Shown: positions 8,735 through 16,497, numbered from the stretch's first letter. The stretch: 63,062 nt of DNA from an uncultured Pelagibacteraceae bacterium (GCA_902609855.1 CACLTL010000005.1:1-63062), one strand, 5' to 3'. Numbers and translations are program-made. Notes: generated by a model not told the origin, from the letters alone.

Positions 8735-9682
8735 TTAAATATATTTTATAATATTTTTAGCTGGAAAAGTTTTTTTAATCCAAGATGAGGGAATATTTTT
8801 AAAACCTTTATAAGCAGCAAAATAAGCGCCAACAAAATTAGCCCTAGAGCAATTGCACCCTCCAGCTTTAATGGTTTTATAAATAGCTGATTTATAGTTA
8901 TTTGAACTAATTATTGCATGTATAGAACCCATGAAAGTACCTGGATAACTACAGGCCTTACCAAATTTTCTCACTACTTTTGTGTGATTTTGTTTTTTTA
9001 ATCTTAAGATTTTTTTAATGTTTTTTATTACATCTTTAAAATATCTATTTTTTTTATATTTCTTCACAAAAAACTGGATTGGGTCTTTCTTATTATTATT
9101 TGCTAAACTAATGATCTTAAGTTTAGCTAAAGCATATGTTTCGTTTATTTTCGAATTAGCTACACTTTTAACAACTCTCTTTAAATCTGCCTCAGTGTTA
9201 TTAAAAAGAAAATATGGCAAAGCTGCACAATAACCATCGGACTCGTTCACTTTTTTGCCTCCAGTTATGCTCTTATTACTTTTAATGTTTTGTATAGTTT
9301 CTAATATGTTTTGATGTATCCAAGGACCATTCATTGGTCTTTTCCATTTTATTTTTTTATATTTTTTTCTAAGTTTTAGATTCCTCCAATAAGCTGAACC
9401 TGGTCCAAAGTTTTGGACAACATTTTTCTTAAAATTTTTTAAAATATCTGACTTTTTCTTTGTTGAAATTAATGTCCTAAACATTACCTGCCCAACGTCA
9501 TTGTAACCAGAAACTTTACCTGTACTGATAGAATAAAAGGGACTTTTATTTTTTTTTAAAAATGTAATTTCTTTTTTTCCTTTTATGTATTGATTTAATT
9601 TTTTTGGATCATAAACCCAGTGTAAAGGCCTAGCAGCTGCATCAGCAACTGTTGCGCCTAGAAAAATATGTAAATTATCCAT
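8735..9682 (-). CDS. ADP-ribosylglycohydrolase-fold protein, J1-crystallin / SelJ-like
   Basis: The N-terminus GATVADAAARPLHWVYDPKKL and the phrase SPFYSISTGKVSGYNDVGQV resemble the J1-crystallin/SelJ branch of the ADP-ribosylglycohydrolase family. Near the C-terminus, AGGCNCSRANFVGAYFAAYKG stands where classical hydrolases have GGDTDT, followed by the family-like IPSSWIKKT. The magnesium-binding Asp residues of GGDTDT are therefore not present in standard form. A role in removing ADP-ribose or a related ribosyl compound is possible but unproven. It overlaps the rlmN end by eight bases. Confidence 0.68.
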   Translation of the reverse strand: MDNLHIFLGATVADAAARPLHWVYDPKKLNQYIKGKKEITFLKKNKSPFYSISTGKVSGYNDVGQVMFRTLISTKKKSDILKNFKKNVVQNFGPGSAYWRNLKLRKKYKKIKWKRPMNGPWIHQNILETIQNIKSNKSITGGKKVNESDGYCAALPYFLFNNTEADLKRVVKSVANSKINETYALAKLKIISLANNNKKDPIQFFVKKYKKNRYFKDVIKNIKKILRLKKQNHTKVVRKFGKACSYPGTFMGSIHAIISSNNYKSAIYKTIKAGGCNCSRANFVGAYFAAYKGFKNIPSSWIKKTFPAKNIIKYI

Positions 9683-10766
9683 TACCTATAGCTTTCTTAT
9701 TTGCTAAGGATCCACAAGATGCATTGATGTCTCTCCCTCTGCTTCTTCTAAAAAGAGACAAGAAACCATTATCTTGTATTATTTTTGAAAACTTATCTAT
9801 ATTTTCTTGTGAAGCAGGTTTAAAACTTTTATTTGCAAGTGGATTGAATTCAATTAAATTTAATTTTGACGGAACTTTCCTCATTATCTTAACCAATTCT
9901 TTAGCATGCTCTTCAGTCATGTTTTCCTCTAAGCAAATCCATTCAATAAAAATAGGTAACTTTGTTTTATCATAATATTTTTTTAATTGAGGTATTAAGG
10001 TATTTATAGAGTATTTTTCGTTGATAGGCATAATCTCAGATCTATGTTTTGGAATTGAGCTATGCAAGCTCCATGCTAAATAAACATCAAGTTCTTTTGC
10101 AGCCCACTCAATTGCATCGATGTTATTTTTTTTAATTCCAACTCCAACTGTGCTAACTGTAATTCTTGTTCTTCCATATTCTAAGCCGTCTTTATTCTTT
10201 GAATTATCAATTGCAGTTTTCACATTATCTAAATTTAAGAATGGGCTTCCCTCTCCCATTAAAACTTGGTTGGTAATTTTCTTTTGTGTGGACCAATCAT
10301 TTATATAATCTTTGCATAGAATAATTTGAGAAATAATCTCACCTGAACTTAAATTTCTTACGAGGCTTTTTGAAATTTGTGCTGTTGCACAGAATTCACA
10401 TGATAGATAACAACCTACTGACACTGAGAGACATATCGTATAGCGGCTTTGAGTTTTATCTGGGATTAGAACAGTTTCCACATTTCTTTTATCCTCAAGT
10501 TCAAGTAGGAATTTGATTGTTCCATCTTTAGATTTTTGAATATCTATTATTTTAGGTTTTTCCAAAGATATTAAATTTTTAATTTTATCTCTAAGCTCAA
10601 GACCAAATGTTGTCAGCTCATCAAAACTTTTAATATTTTTTTTGTAAACAGCATTAAACATCTGCTGTGCACGCATCTTAGCTTTTTTTGCATCTATCTC
10701 TGCTTTATCAACTAAGAAATTTTTTAATTGATTAAAGCTCAGATCGTAGAAATTTTGTTTATCCAT
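9675..10766 (-). CDS. rlmN: Dual-specificity 23S rRNA (A2503-C2) / tRNA methyltransferase RlmN
   Basis: Radical SAM enzyme that methylates A2503 of 23S rRNA, and A37 of some tRNAs. It has the CxxxCxxC cluster motif in SVGCYLSCEFCATAQ, the SAM-binding MGEGSPFLNLDNV, and the C-terminal catalytic Cys in INASCGSLANK. The open frame extends to 10808, but I place the start at the ATG at 10766 (MDKQNFYDLS), which fits the family N-terminus and avoids the terminator-like hairpin at 10787-10810. Predicted length is 363 residues. Confidence 0.92.
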   Translation of the reverse strand: MDKQNFYDLSFNQLKNFLVDKAEIDAKKAKMRAQQMFNAVYKKNIKSFDELTTFGLELRDKIKNLISLEKPKIIDIQKSKDGTIKFLLELEDKRNVETVLIPDKTQSRYTICLSVSVGCYLSCEFCATAQISKSLVRNLSSGEIISQIILCKDYINDWSTQKKITNQVLMGEGSPFLNLDNVKTAIDNSKNKDGLEYGRTRITVSTVGVGIKKNNIDAIEWAAKELDVYLAWSLHSSIPKHRSEIMPINEKYSINTLIPQLKKYYDKTKLPIFIEWICLEENMTEEHAKELVKIMRKVPSKLNLIEFNPLANKSFKPASQENIDKFSKIIQDNGFLSLFRRSRGRDINASCGSLANKKAIGNG

Positions 10767-10786
10767 TAATGAGATATTAAAGACTT

Positions 10787-10810
10787 GAGTGGGGTATTGA
10801 AACCCCACTC
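10787..10810 (-). terminator. Terminator-like hairpin between the 63-residue gene and rlmN
   Basis: A perfect 9-bp inverted repeat, GAGTGGGGT / ACCCCACTC, with a six-base loop lies just after the stop of the minus-strand gene at 10822-11013. The run that follows on the minus strand (AAGTCTTTAATAT) is only moderately U-rich. It may act as a weak terminator or mRNA 3'-end stabiliser. Confidence 0.6.
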
Positions 10811-10821
10811 CATAAGATTAG

Positions 10822-11013
10822 TTAAAGTTTTGATCGGTCAGTTTTTAAATGCTTGAGAATTTTCCCTGCATTTGGACCTTCCTTAATCAAATAACCCGAT
10901 GTTCCATTAGCATTTGCCTCTGGAGCTTCAGCTTTTTTATTAAGTGTGCTTGCTAGTTTAGCCTCTGACTTTTCTCGGCTGAACTTACCAAGCAAACGTG
11001 AAAATCTATCCAT
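10822..11013 (-). CDS. Small conserved-looking protein of unknown function
   Basis: A 63-residue basic, soluble protein starting MDRFSRLLGKFSREKS and ending HLKTDRSKL, with a central GTSGYLIKEGPNAGKI segment. I do not recognise a family. The start is the ATG at 11013 rather than the upstream in-frame ATG at 11031, because AAAGGAG sits at the right distance before it. Good ribosome binding site, its own terminator-like hairpin and a structured leader all argue that it is a real gene. Confidence 0.7.
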   Translation of the reverse strand: MDRFSRLLGKFSREKSEAKLASTLNKKAEAPEANANGTSGYLIKEGPNAGKILKHLKTDRSKL

Positions 11014-11090
11014 CACATCTCCTTTCTTCAACCGCTTTGCAACTCCCTTATGGAGTCCGGCATGCGAATGCCGAGTCTTTTTTCCATGAC
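11014..11090 (-). promoter_or_regulatory. Structured 5' leader of the 63-residue gene
   Basis: On the minus strand the mRNA would hold two hairpins just before the ribosome binding site. The first is CGGCAT-TCGC-ATGCCG (11058-11073). The second is ACTCC-ATAAG-GGAGT (11042-11056). The ACTCC arm can also pair with the GGAG of the Shine-Dalgarno sequence, which makes an on/off switch possible. This is inferred from base pairing only; no known riboswitch class is recognised. Confidence 0.4.
11058..11083 (+). terminator. Plus-strand intrinsic terminator without a plus-strand gene before it
   Basis: Read on the plus strand, CGGCAT-GCGA-ATGCCG is a GC-rich stem with a GNRA-type loop, followed by AGTCTTTTTT. 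That is the usual form of a rho-independent terminator. All genes from 5.9 to 11.0 kb are on the minus strand, so it would end an antisense transcript, or the stem may serve only the minus-strand leader. Confidence 0.4.
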
Positions 11091-11125
11091 TTATGGTCAG
11101 TCAAACTTTAATATAAGTGTATTAA

Positions 11126-11287
11126 ATGTCAATGAATAATAAAACACTTGGGATAATCCTTATTGTATTTGGTGGTTTGGTTCTTTACAGCGAACAAGAA
11201 TATTCCTGGATAGTTTCAGCTATTGCAATCGGTATAGGAAGTGGAATTTTTTTCTGGAAAGATAAAAAAAATGATATAGACACTTAA
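11126..11287 (+). CDS. Small two-helix membrane protein, unknown function
   Basis: A 53-residue open frame from ATG at 11126 to TAA at 11285-11287. Two hydrophobic stretches, LGIILIVFGGLVLY and WIVSAIAIGIGSGIFFW, are separated by SEQEYS and followed by a charged tail KDKKNDIDT. This is the pattern of a small hairpin membrane protein. It ends one base before the next gene, so the two probably form an operon. No family recognised. Confidence 0.6.
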   Translation: MSMNNKTLGIILIVFGGLVLYSEQEYSWIVSAIAIGIGSGIFFWKDKKNDIDT

Positions 11288-11288
11288 C

Positions 11289-11867
11289 ATGTCAAAAAAA
11301 ATTTTCATTGTTTACGGGCATCATAATACTAAAAAATCTTTTAATGCATCCATAAGAGATACTTTCATAGATGAGGCTACAAAACTAAATCATAAAATAG
11401 ATTTAATTAATTTACACGATGAAAAACCACTTCCATTCTTCGATGGGTCTAGCCCAAACGAACAAATTTTAAATTACAGAAAAAGATTGGAAGAAAGTGA
11501 CGTATTGTTCATGATTTCACCATGTTACAATTTAAGGGCTACTGCAATTTTAGAGAATTGGATCGATCTTACTTTAGCACCTAAATGGTTTTTTTCATTT
11601 AAGAGACTTGTAGGTAATTGGGGATATCCAGTTGCTGGGGCTATGAAAAATAAAAAGGCTATTATGTCAATGTCTTATGGTGGTAATTGGTTTTCAATTC
11701 AAACTTGGTTTCAAAACATACCTTTTAGAAGAATTAAAGCTGGAGTGCTTAAATTAGGAGGTATGCAAACAACTTATGTAAGATTTTATGAAGTCCTTCC
11801 TGGTATGTCGCAAAAAAGATTTGATGAACATATGAAAAAAATAAGACAATTAGTGCGAAATTTATAA
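11289..11867 (+). CDS. NAD(P)H-dependent oxidoreductase, flavodoxin-2 fold
   Basis: The 192-residue protein starts KKIFIVYGHHNTKKSFNASI, the flavin-phosphate loop of the KefF / MdaB / NQO1 family. It then has SDVLFMISPCYNLRATAILENWID, matching the family P-x-W-x-x-x-x-A-x-L-K-x-W-x-D flavin region, and KKAIMSMSYGG. It probably reduces quinones or other electrophiles with NAD(P)H and FMN or FAD. Substrate cannot be told from sequence. It follows the 53-residue membrane gene with a one-base gap. Confidence 0.78.
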   Translation: MSKKIFIVYGHHNTKKSFNASIRDTFIDEATKLNHKIDLINLHDEKPLPFFDGSSPNEQILNYRKRLEESDVLFMISPCYNLRATAILENWIDLTLAPKWFFSFKRLVGNWGYPVAGAMKNKKAIMSMSYGGNWFSIQTWFQNIPFRRIKAGVLKLGGMQTTYVRFYEVLPGMSQKRFDEHMKKIRQLVRNL

Positions 11868-11905
11868 CAATTTAAATTTTATTTTAAAAAGTATATAAAA
11901 CTAAC

Positions 11906-12352
11906 ATGGAAAATTTTAAAAATTGGATGACAGAAGCTGCGAACATTATGTTCGATGATAGTAAAAATGACTTAAGAAGCTTGCCAAAATCTGTAAGGCT
12001 TCAAATTTTAATTGTACTATCATTTGTTTGGTCAACTGTCTTTAGTTTGTATGTTTTTAGCGTAACATCATTTATTTTTGGTTGGGCTGGGGTCGTGATG
12101 GCTCATATAGGTTTAATAATTGCTGTTTATTTAACGTTTAAGTTTTTCCATAAGAAACAAGAACAACCTATTAGTGTTTTTCAATCTGGAAATTATAATC
12201 CAGCAAAAATTTTTGCTGTATTTTTTATAATTTTCTTTATCTTTATTTTTACAAAAGGAATTGACGTTTTAACTCGAACAAATTCTTACGAAATTCCTTA
12301 TTCAGGCCCTGATACAACCACAGAAGAGAGAATTAAAAAATTTGTAAAATAG
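11906..12352 (+). CDS. Integral membrane protein of unknown function
   Basis: A 148-residue protein with a charged N-terminal segment (residues 1-30), then three predicted membrane helices: ILIVLSFVWSTVFSLYVFSVTSF, GWAGVVMAHIGLIIAVYLTFKFF and IFAVFFIIFFIFIFTKGIDVL. The C-terminus is hydrophilic. No motif recognised. It lies between the flavodoxin-fold reductase and an FAA-family hydrolase, all on the plus strand with short gaps. Confidence 0.65.
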   Translation: MENFKNWMTEAANIMFDDSKNDLRSLPKSVRLQILIVLSFVWSTVFSLYVFSVTSFIFGWAGVVMAHIGLIIAVYLTFKFFHKKQEQPISVFQSGNYNPAKIFAVFFIIFFIFIFTKGIDVLTRTNSYEIPYSGPDTTTEERIKKFVK

Positions 12353-12376
12353 ATAATTCTTATCTAAAATTATTAC

Positions 12377-13216
12377 ATGAAATTATTAAGAGTTGGAGAA
12401 ATCGGGAATGAAAAAGTTGCAGCTTTAGATACTGCTAATGTTATTCGAGATCTCTCTGCTCATATTGAAGATTTAAATCCTGAAACTATAAATTTTGATG
12501 TTTTAAAAAAATTAGAGCAAGTTAATTTAAAAGGACTACCTGAAATTAAAAAAAATATTCGAATTGGATCTTGTATTAATAGGCCAAGTAATATTCTTTG
12601 TATTGGCTTGAATTATTCGCTTCATGCTGAACAAACAGGATCTAAACTTCCAGATTATCCAATAGTATTTAATAAAAGTCCCGATTGCCTCCAAGGACCT
12701 TTTGATCCAATTAAAAAGAAAAAAACACAAGAAAAATTAGACTATGAAGTCGAGCTTGCTATTGTCATAGGAAAAGAGGCATCAAACGTTTCAGAGAATG
12801 AAGCGTTAGATTATGTTTTTGGATATTTTATATTAAATGATATTTCTGATCGTCATGTTCAAAAAGTAATTGGTAATGGACATTGGACACTAGGAAAGTC
12901 CTGGTGTGCCCCCGCAGGTGGAGCTTTGGTAACAAAAGAACATATAAAAGATGTAAACGATATTAATTTATCTTTAAGTGTTAACGGTGAAGTTAGACAA
13001 AATGGTAATACTAAAAATATGATATTTAAAGTGAAATATCTAATCTCACATATTAGTAAATATTTAATTTTAAAACCTGGCACAATTATATCGACGGGCA
13101 CACCTGCTGGAACAGGTATGGAGCAAAAACCACAAAAATTCCTACAAGCAGGTGATAAACTCCATCTCAAAGTCGATCATCTAGGTGAACAGAAATATGA
13201 GATCGTGGAGGCTTAA
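12377..13216 (+). CDS. Fumarylacetoacetate hydrolase (FAH) family protein
   Basis: FAH-fold metal-dependent enzyme of 279 residues. The short N-terminal domain is followed by CIGLNYSLHAEQTG, FNKSPDCLQGPFDPI, LDYEVELAIVIGKEA (metal-binding Glu residues), YFILNDISDRHVQ, GKSWCAPAG and PGTIISTGTPAGTG. This pattern fits the 2-keto-4-pentenoate hydratase / acylpyruvate hydrolase / diketo-sugar-acid hydrolase branch. The substrate is not certain; a role in breaking down aromatic or sugar-acid products is likely. Its stop shares a base with the start of the next small gene. Confidence 0.85.
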   Translation: MKLLRVGEIGNEKVAALDTANVIRDLSAHIEDLNPETINFDVLKKLEQVNLKGLPEIKKNIRIGSCINRPSNILCIGLNYSLHAEQTGSKLPDYPIVFNKSPDCLQGPFDPIKKKKTQEKLDYEVELAIVIGKEASNVSENEALDYVFGYFILNDISDRHVQKVIGNGHWTLGKSWCAPAGGALVTKEHIKDVNDINLSLSVNGEVRQNGNTKNMIFKVKYLISHISKYLILKPGTIISTGTPAGTGMEQKPQKFLQAGDKLHLKVDHLGEQKYEIVEA

Positions 13217-13326
13217 TGTCGAAAAGATATAGTGGAAAAAGTTTTAAAGACTCAAGTGTAATGAAAAAAGCTAAATTAACTTTGAAAGAGAAAAGAAAAT
13301 TAAAAAGAGAAAAGAAGAAGAAATAA
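13216..13326 (+). CDS. 36-residue highly basic protein
   Basis: A short frame with ATG at 13216 and TAA at 13324-13326. The start overlaps the upstream stop (TAATG) and its stop overlaps the next start (TAATG), so it is embedded in an operon by translational coupling. The product begins MSKRYSGKSFKDSSVMKK and ends in a Lys/Arg-rich helix-like tail (KEKRKLKREKKKK). About half of the residues are Lys or Arg. Nucleic-acid or ribosome binding is a guess; no family recognised. Confidence 0.6.
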   Translation: MSKRYSGKSFKDSSVMKKAKLTLKEKRKLKREKKKK

Positions 13327-13952
13327 TGTGCGGAAGATTTACTATAAGAAAGCCTGTTACTAAAACAGTCGATATAGTTAAAACAAATATTAAAGTTGAG
13401 GATAGTGATAATTATAATGCTCATCCTACACAACAACTTCCAATCATAAAATCCTACACTAATGGAAAAGCACTTGAATTATGTGAATGGGGATTAGTCC
13501 CTGCTTGGTCAAAAAAACTAGATAAATTTTCTCCTCTTATCAATGCTAGGAAAGAAACTTTAATGGAAAAAGTTACATTTAAAAACCTTATTCAAACTTC
13601 AAGATGTATCGTGCCTGCGGATGGTTATTATGAATGGAAAAGAGAAGATAAAACTAAGACTCCATATTATTTTACTAAAGAAAATGATGAACTGATGTTT
13701 TTTGCAGCTATATACCAAAACAAACAATTTTGCCTAATTACCAGAGAAGCAACTGAAAAAATTAGTGCAATTCATCATAGAGAGCCTTTAATTATTAATC
13801 AAAGTCAAATAAACAACTATTTAAATGTTAAAAAAGATGCCATGGAAATTTTAAACTCGATTAAACCACCAGAGCTTAAGTTTCATGAGATATCAAAAGA
13901 TATTAATAACCCAGTAAATAACGACCCTGCTTTAATTGAACCTTTGAATTAA
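13326..13952 (+). CDS. yedK: SOS response-associated peptidase (SRAP / YedK-HMCES) protein
   Basis: SRAP proteins cross-link to abasic sites in single-stranded DNA through Cys2 and shield them. The protein has all landmarks: MCGRFT with Cys2 exposed after Met removal, NAHPTQQLPII, WGLVPAW, INARKETL (Asn that stabilises the linkage), CIVPADGYYEWKR (Glu) and IHHREPLII (His). The 208-residue length is typical. It is coupled to the small basic gene before it and abuts the dioxygenase after it. Confidence 0.92.
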   Translation: MCGRFTIRKPVTKTVDIVKTNIKVEDSDNYNAHPTQQLPIIKSYTNGKALELCEWGLVPAWSKKLDKFSPLINARKETLMEKVTFKNLIQTSRCIVPADGYYEWKREDKTKTPYYFTKENDELMFFAAIYQNKQFCLITREATEKISAIHHREPLIINQSQINNYLNVKKDAMEILNSIKPPELKFHEISKDINNPVNNDPALIEPLN

Positions 13953-14762
13953 ATGAATTTATCTATCTCACCAGGAAAAAATAATGTTGGAGCTTATATC
14001 AACGACATTAATTTAAAATCCCTTGATCAAGATCAAGCAACAGAAATCAAAAAGATTTTAAATCAATTTGGCGTGATATTTATTAAGGAACAAAATCTTG
14101 ATCCTGAAACTTATCAAAATTTTGCAAAAACTATAGGTCAACCTGTGGTGTATCCAAGACTTAAAGGCCTTGATGAAAAATTTCCATTTATAAATGTAAT
14201 CGAGAGAAAGCCTAATGATAAAAATTTAAGTTTTGGTTCTAGCTGGCTTCACCAAGACACGAGTTATTTATCTAATGATAGACCTAGATATACAATGTTA
14301 ATGGGTATGGAAATACCAGTTGGCCAAGGTAATACTATATTCTCGTCAGGCTTTAATGCTTACGATAAATTACCAGATGATATCAAACAAAAAATTGAAG
14401 ATGCTACTGGAGTTTTTTCATCGGCAGGTCCTATAGCAGTAACAAGACTTGAACGAGAAAAAGAAATGGGCATCAAATCATCAGAAAGTATGGAAGCTGA
14501 ACACCCGATAGTTATTACCGTTGATGGAAAGAAAACCTTATATGTATCTCCAGGACATTTAATGAAAATTAAAAATGTAAAGGAAGACGAGGCTGAATAT
14601 TTAAAGAATTATTTAGTAGATCACGTCAACAAGGAAGAGTTCATATTTTCATATGAGTGGACTAAAGGTGATATCTGTCTTTGGGATAATTTAAGCATTC
14701 TGCACATGGCTAGTGAAATCAAAAACTGTAGAAGAGTTATGCATAGAATAACGATTAAATAA
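13953..14762 (+). CDS. TauD/TfdA-family Fe(II)/2-oxoglutarate dioxygenase
   Basis: The 269 residues show the double-stranded beta-helix iron site: H and D in SWLHQDTSY, distal His in LSILHMAS, and the 2-oxoglutarate-binding Arg in RRVMHRITIK. The N-terminal VIFIKEQNLDPETYQNFAKTIG is also typical. Members hydroxylate taurine, 2,4-D, carnitine precursors and many other small acids; substrate here is unknown. It starts directly after the SRAP stop codon and ends tail-to-tail with purK. Confidence 0.87.
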   Translation: MNLSISPGKNNVGAYINDINLKSLDQDQATEIKKILNQFGVIFIKEQNLDPETYQNFAKTIGQPVVYPRLKGLDEKFPFINVIERKPNDKNLSFGSSWLHQDTSYLSNDRPRYTMLMGMEIPVGQGNTIFSSGFNAYDKLPDDIKQKIEDATGVFSSAGPIAVTRLEREKEMGIKSSESMEAEHPIVITVDGKKTLYVSPGHLMKIKNVKEDEAEYLKNYLVDHVNKEEFIFSYEWTKGDICLWDNLSILHMASEIKNCRRVMHRITIK

Positions 14763-15806
14763 TTATTTTTTTAAAACTGTAAGGTGTCCCATTTTTCTTT
14801 TATCTTTAATTGATTTTTTTTCATAGTCATAAAAAAATTCATCTTTACCAAATTTTTTTGATCTATAGGTTTCGATATCTTTTCCTAAAACATTAAACAT
14901 TTCAGCATTAGAAATTTTTTCTACTTTCTCTAAACCTAAATCACATACTGCTCTAACATGATTTTCAAATTGACTGGTGTTAAAAGCGTTTATTGTTAAG
15001 TGACCTGAATTATGAACTCTAGGGGCAATTTCATTAACTAATAAATTATCATCTTGGTCGATGAAATACTCGACGCACATCGTACCAACATAATCTAATT
15101 TTTCTGAGATAAGTCTTGCACTACTCTGTGCTTTAGCAAAAATTTCTTTATTAATATCTGCAGGTATTTTTGAGTGATTTAAGATTTGATCTTTATGAAT
15201 ATTTTCTATGGGTTCATAAATATAAGTTTCACCATTTAAATATCTTGTAATTATAACTGATATCTCCTTCTTTAAGTTTACTTTCTTTTCTAAAATGTAA
15301 TCAGCAGTAAAACACCAATCTTTCTTTACATCATCAAGAGAGTTTAAAACAAATTGTCCGTGTCCATCATAACCAAGTGTATTTGATTTTAAAATTCCGG
15401 GTAATAAGTTTTTATTCTTTTCGATATCTTCGGCCTGTTTGATAAAGGCCCAGCTTGTAGTTTTAATGCCTAAATCATTTACGAAAGTTTTTTCCAACTT
15501 TCTATTTTGAATTATTTTATTAATTTCAGGTTTAGGTAAGACCTTTTTCTTTAATTCAATCTTTTTTAGAATATCTACTGGTATATTTTCGAATTCAAAA
15601 GTTACTAAATCAACTTTATCAATAAATTCTTTAATCTTGATTTCATTATCATATTTTGAGTAAATAAACACATCAGCGTAATTTTGTGCAGGACCTTGTT
15701 CATCATCAGATATGACTACTGTTTTTACGTTAAGTTTTTCTGCTGCTTGACAAAGTAGTGAACCTAATTGTCCTGAACCTATAATCCCTAAAGTTATATC
15801 AGACAT
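14763..15806 (-). CDS. purK: N5-carboxyaminoimidazole ribonucleotide synthase
   Basis: ATP-grasp enzyme that carboxylates AIR to N5-CAIR in purine synthesis. The 347 residues begin LGIIGSGQLGSLLCQAA (dinucleotide-like loop). GILKSNTLGYDGHGQFVL, EISVIITR, GTMCVEYFID and VNEIAPRVHNSGHLTINA follow, all standard PurK signatures. It lies three bases after purE in the same direction. Confidence 0.95.
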   Translation of the reverse strand: MSDITLGIIGSGQLGSLLCQAAEKLNVKTVVISDDEQGPAQNYADVFIYSKYDNEIKIKEFIDKVDLVTFEFENIPVDILKKIELKKKVLPKPEINKIIQNRKLEKTFVNDLGIKTTSWAFIKQAEDIEKNKNLLPGILKSNTLGYDGHGQFVLNSLDDVKKDWCFTADYILEKKVNLKKEISVIITRYLNGETYIYEPIENIHKDQILNHSKIPADINKEIFAKAQSSARLISEKLDYVGTMCVEYFIDQDDNLLVNEIAPRVHNSGHLTINAFNTSQFENHVRAVCDLGLEKVEKISNAEMFNVLGKDIETYRSKKFGKDEFFYDYEKKSIKDKRKMGHLTVLKK

Positions 15807-15809
15807 TAA

Positions 15810-16298
15810 TTATTTAGGTTTTTTTTTAATAGATTGAGTTTGGAGTCTTCTCCATCTTTCTAAATTCGATTTTACTTTTAAGTCAAAATTACTAATTATT
15901 GAAGCAGCTAGAATACCTGCATTAAAAGCACCATCGATTGCAAGACACCCTACTGGAACACCCTTTGGCATTTGTGCCATAGATAACAAGCTATCAAGGC
16001 CTTTTATTTTTTTAGTCTCCATAGGTACGCCCAAAACCGGTAAAGTAGTTAAAGAAGCAACCATGCCTGCTAAATGAGCAGCTCCGCCGGCTCCTGCTAC
16101 GATTACACTGAAACCATTTTTTTCCGCTGTTTCTGCAAACTTAACCATTCTCTTTGGAGTTCGGTGAGCACTAACTATTAAAGTTTGATATTTAACTTTA
16201 AGTAATTTTAAGATTTTCTCGCAGTCTTTCATTATAGAATAATCACTTTGAGAGCCCATAATGATAGCTACTTTATTATTTTGTTTCTTAGTTTTCAC
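15810..16298 (-). CDS. purE: N5-carboxyaminoimidazole ribonucleotide mutase
   Basis: Converts N5-CAIR to CAIR, the step after PurK. The 162-residue protein shows IMGSQSDYSIMKDC, VSAHRTPKRM, AGAGGAAHLAGMVAS, PVLGVPMETKKIKGLDSLLSMAQMPKGVPV and IDGAFNAGILAA, all family hallmarks including the catalytic His in SAHRT. It forms the purE-purK operon. Confidence 0.96.
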   Translation of the reverse strand: MKTKKQNNKVAIIMGSQSDYSIMKDCEKILKLLKVKYQTLIVSAHRTPKRMVKFAETAEKNGFSVIVAGAGGAAHLAGMVASLTTLPVLGVPMETKKIKGLDSLLSMAQMPKGVPVGCLAIDGAFNAGILAASIISNFDLKVKSNLERWRRLQTQSIKKKPK

Positions 16299-16331
16299 AG
16301 ATTAATTTAACAATTATGGGCCTAAAAACAA

Positions 16332-16353
16332 TGGCCTAATGTTCATTAGGCCA
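16332..16353 (-). terminator. Intrinsic terminator after the 39-residue gene
   Basis: TGGCCTAATG / CATTAGGCCA is a perfect palindromic stem (at least eight pairs with a four-base loop). On the minus strand it is followed by CTTGTTTTT-like U-rich sequence (complement of 16322-16331). It sits 25 bases after the stop of the minus-strand gene at 16378-16497 and before purE. Confidence 0.75.
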
Positions 16354-16377
16354 CTAAATAGTTATGGGGAAAAGATG

Positions 16378-16497
16378 CTAAGCTCTTGCTCTAAAAAGCA
16401 AAGCTTTTGGCGAGTTTTGAAGCTCGAATAAAGAAACTTTTCTTAATTTTCTATTACTTGATTTATGCTTACTTTTTTTAGTTACTTTTAATTTCAT
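16378..16497 (-). CDS. 39-residue basic protein of unknown function
   Basis: ATG at 16497 preceded by AAAAAGGAAAT, a good ribosome binding site, and TAG at 16378-16380. The product starts MKLKVTKKSKHKSSNRKLRK and ends SPKALLFRARA. It is strongly basic, like small ribosomal proteins, but does not match L34, L36 or other small ribosomal proteins I know. The ribosome binding site and its own terminator at 16332-16353 support a real, independently transcribed gene. Confidence 0.65.
   Translation of the reverse strand: MKLKVTKKSKHKSSNRKLRKVSLFELQNSPKALLFRARA

Noticed and set aside
5899-11013. Horizontal transfer of the sbcB-rmuC-rlmN block
   Set aside because: Base composition and codon use look the same as in the neighbours and no mobility gene is present.
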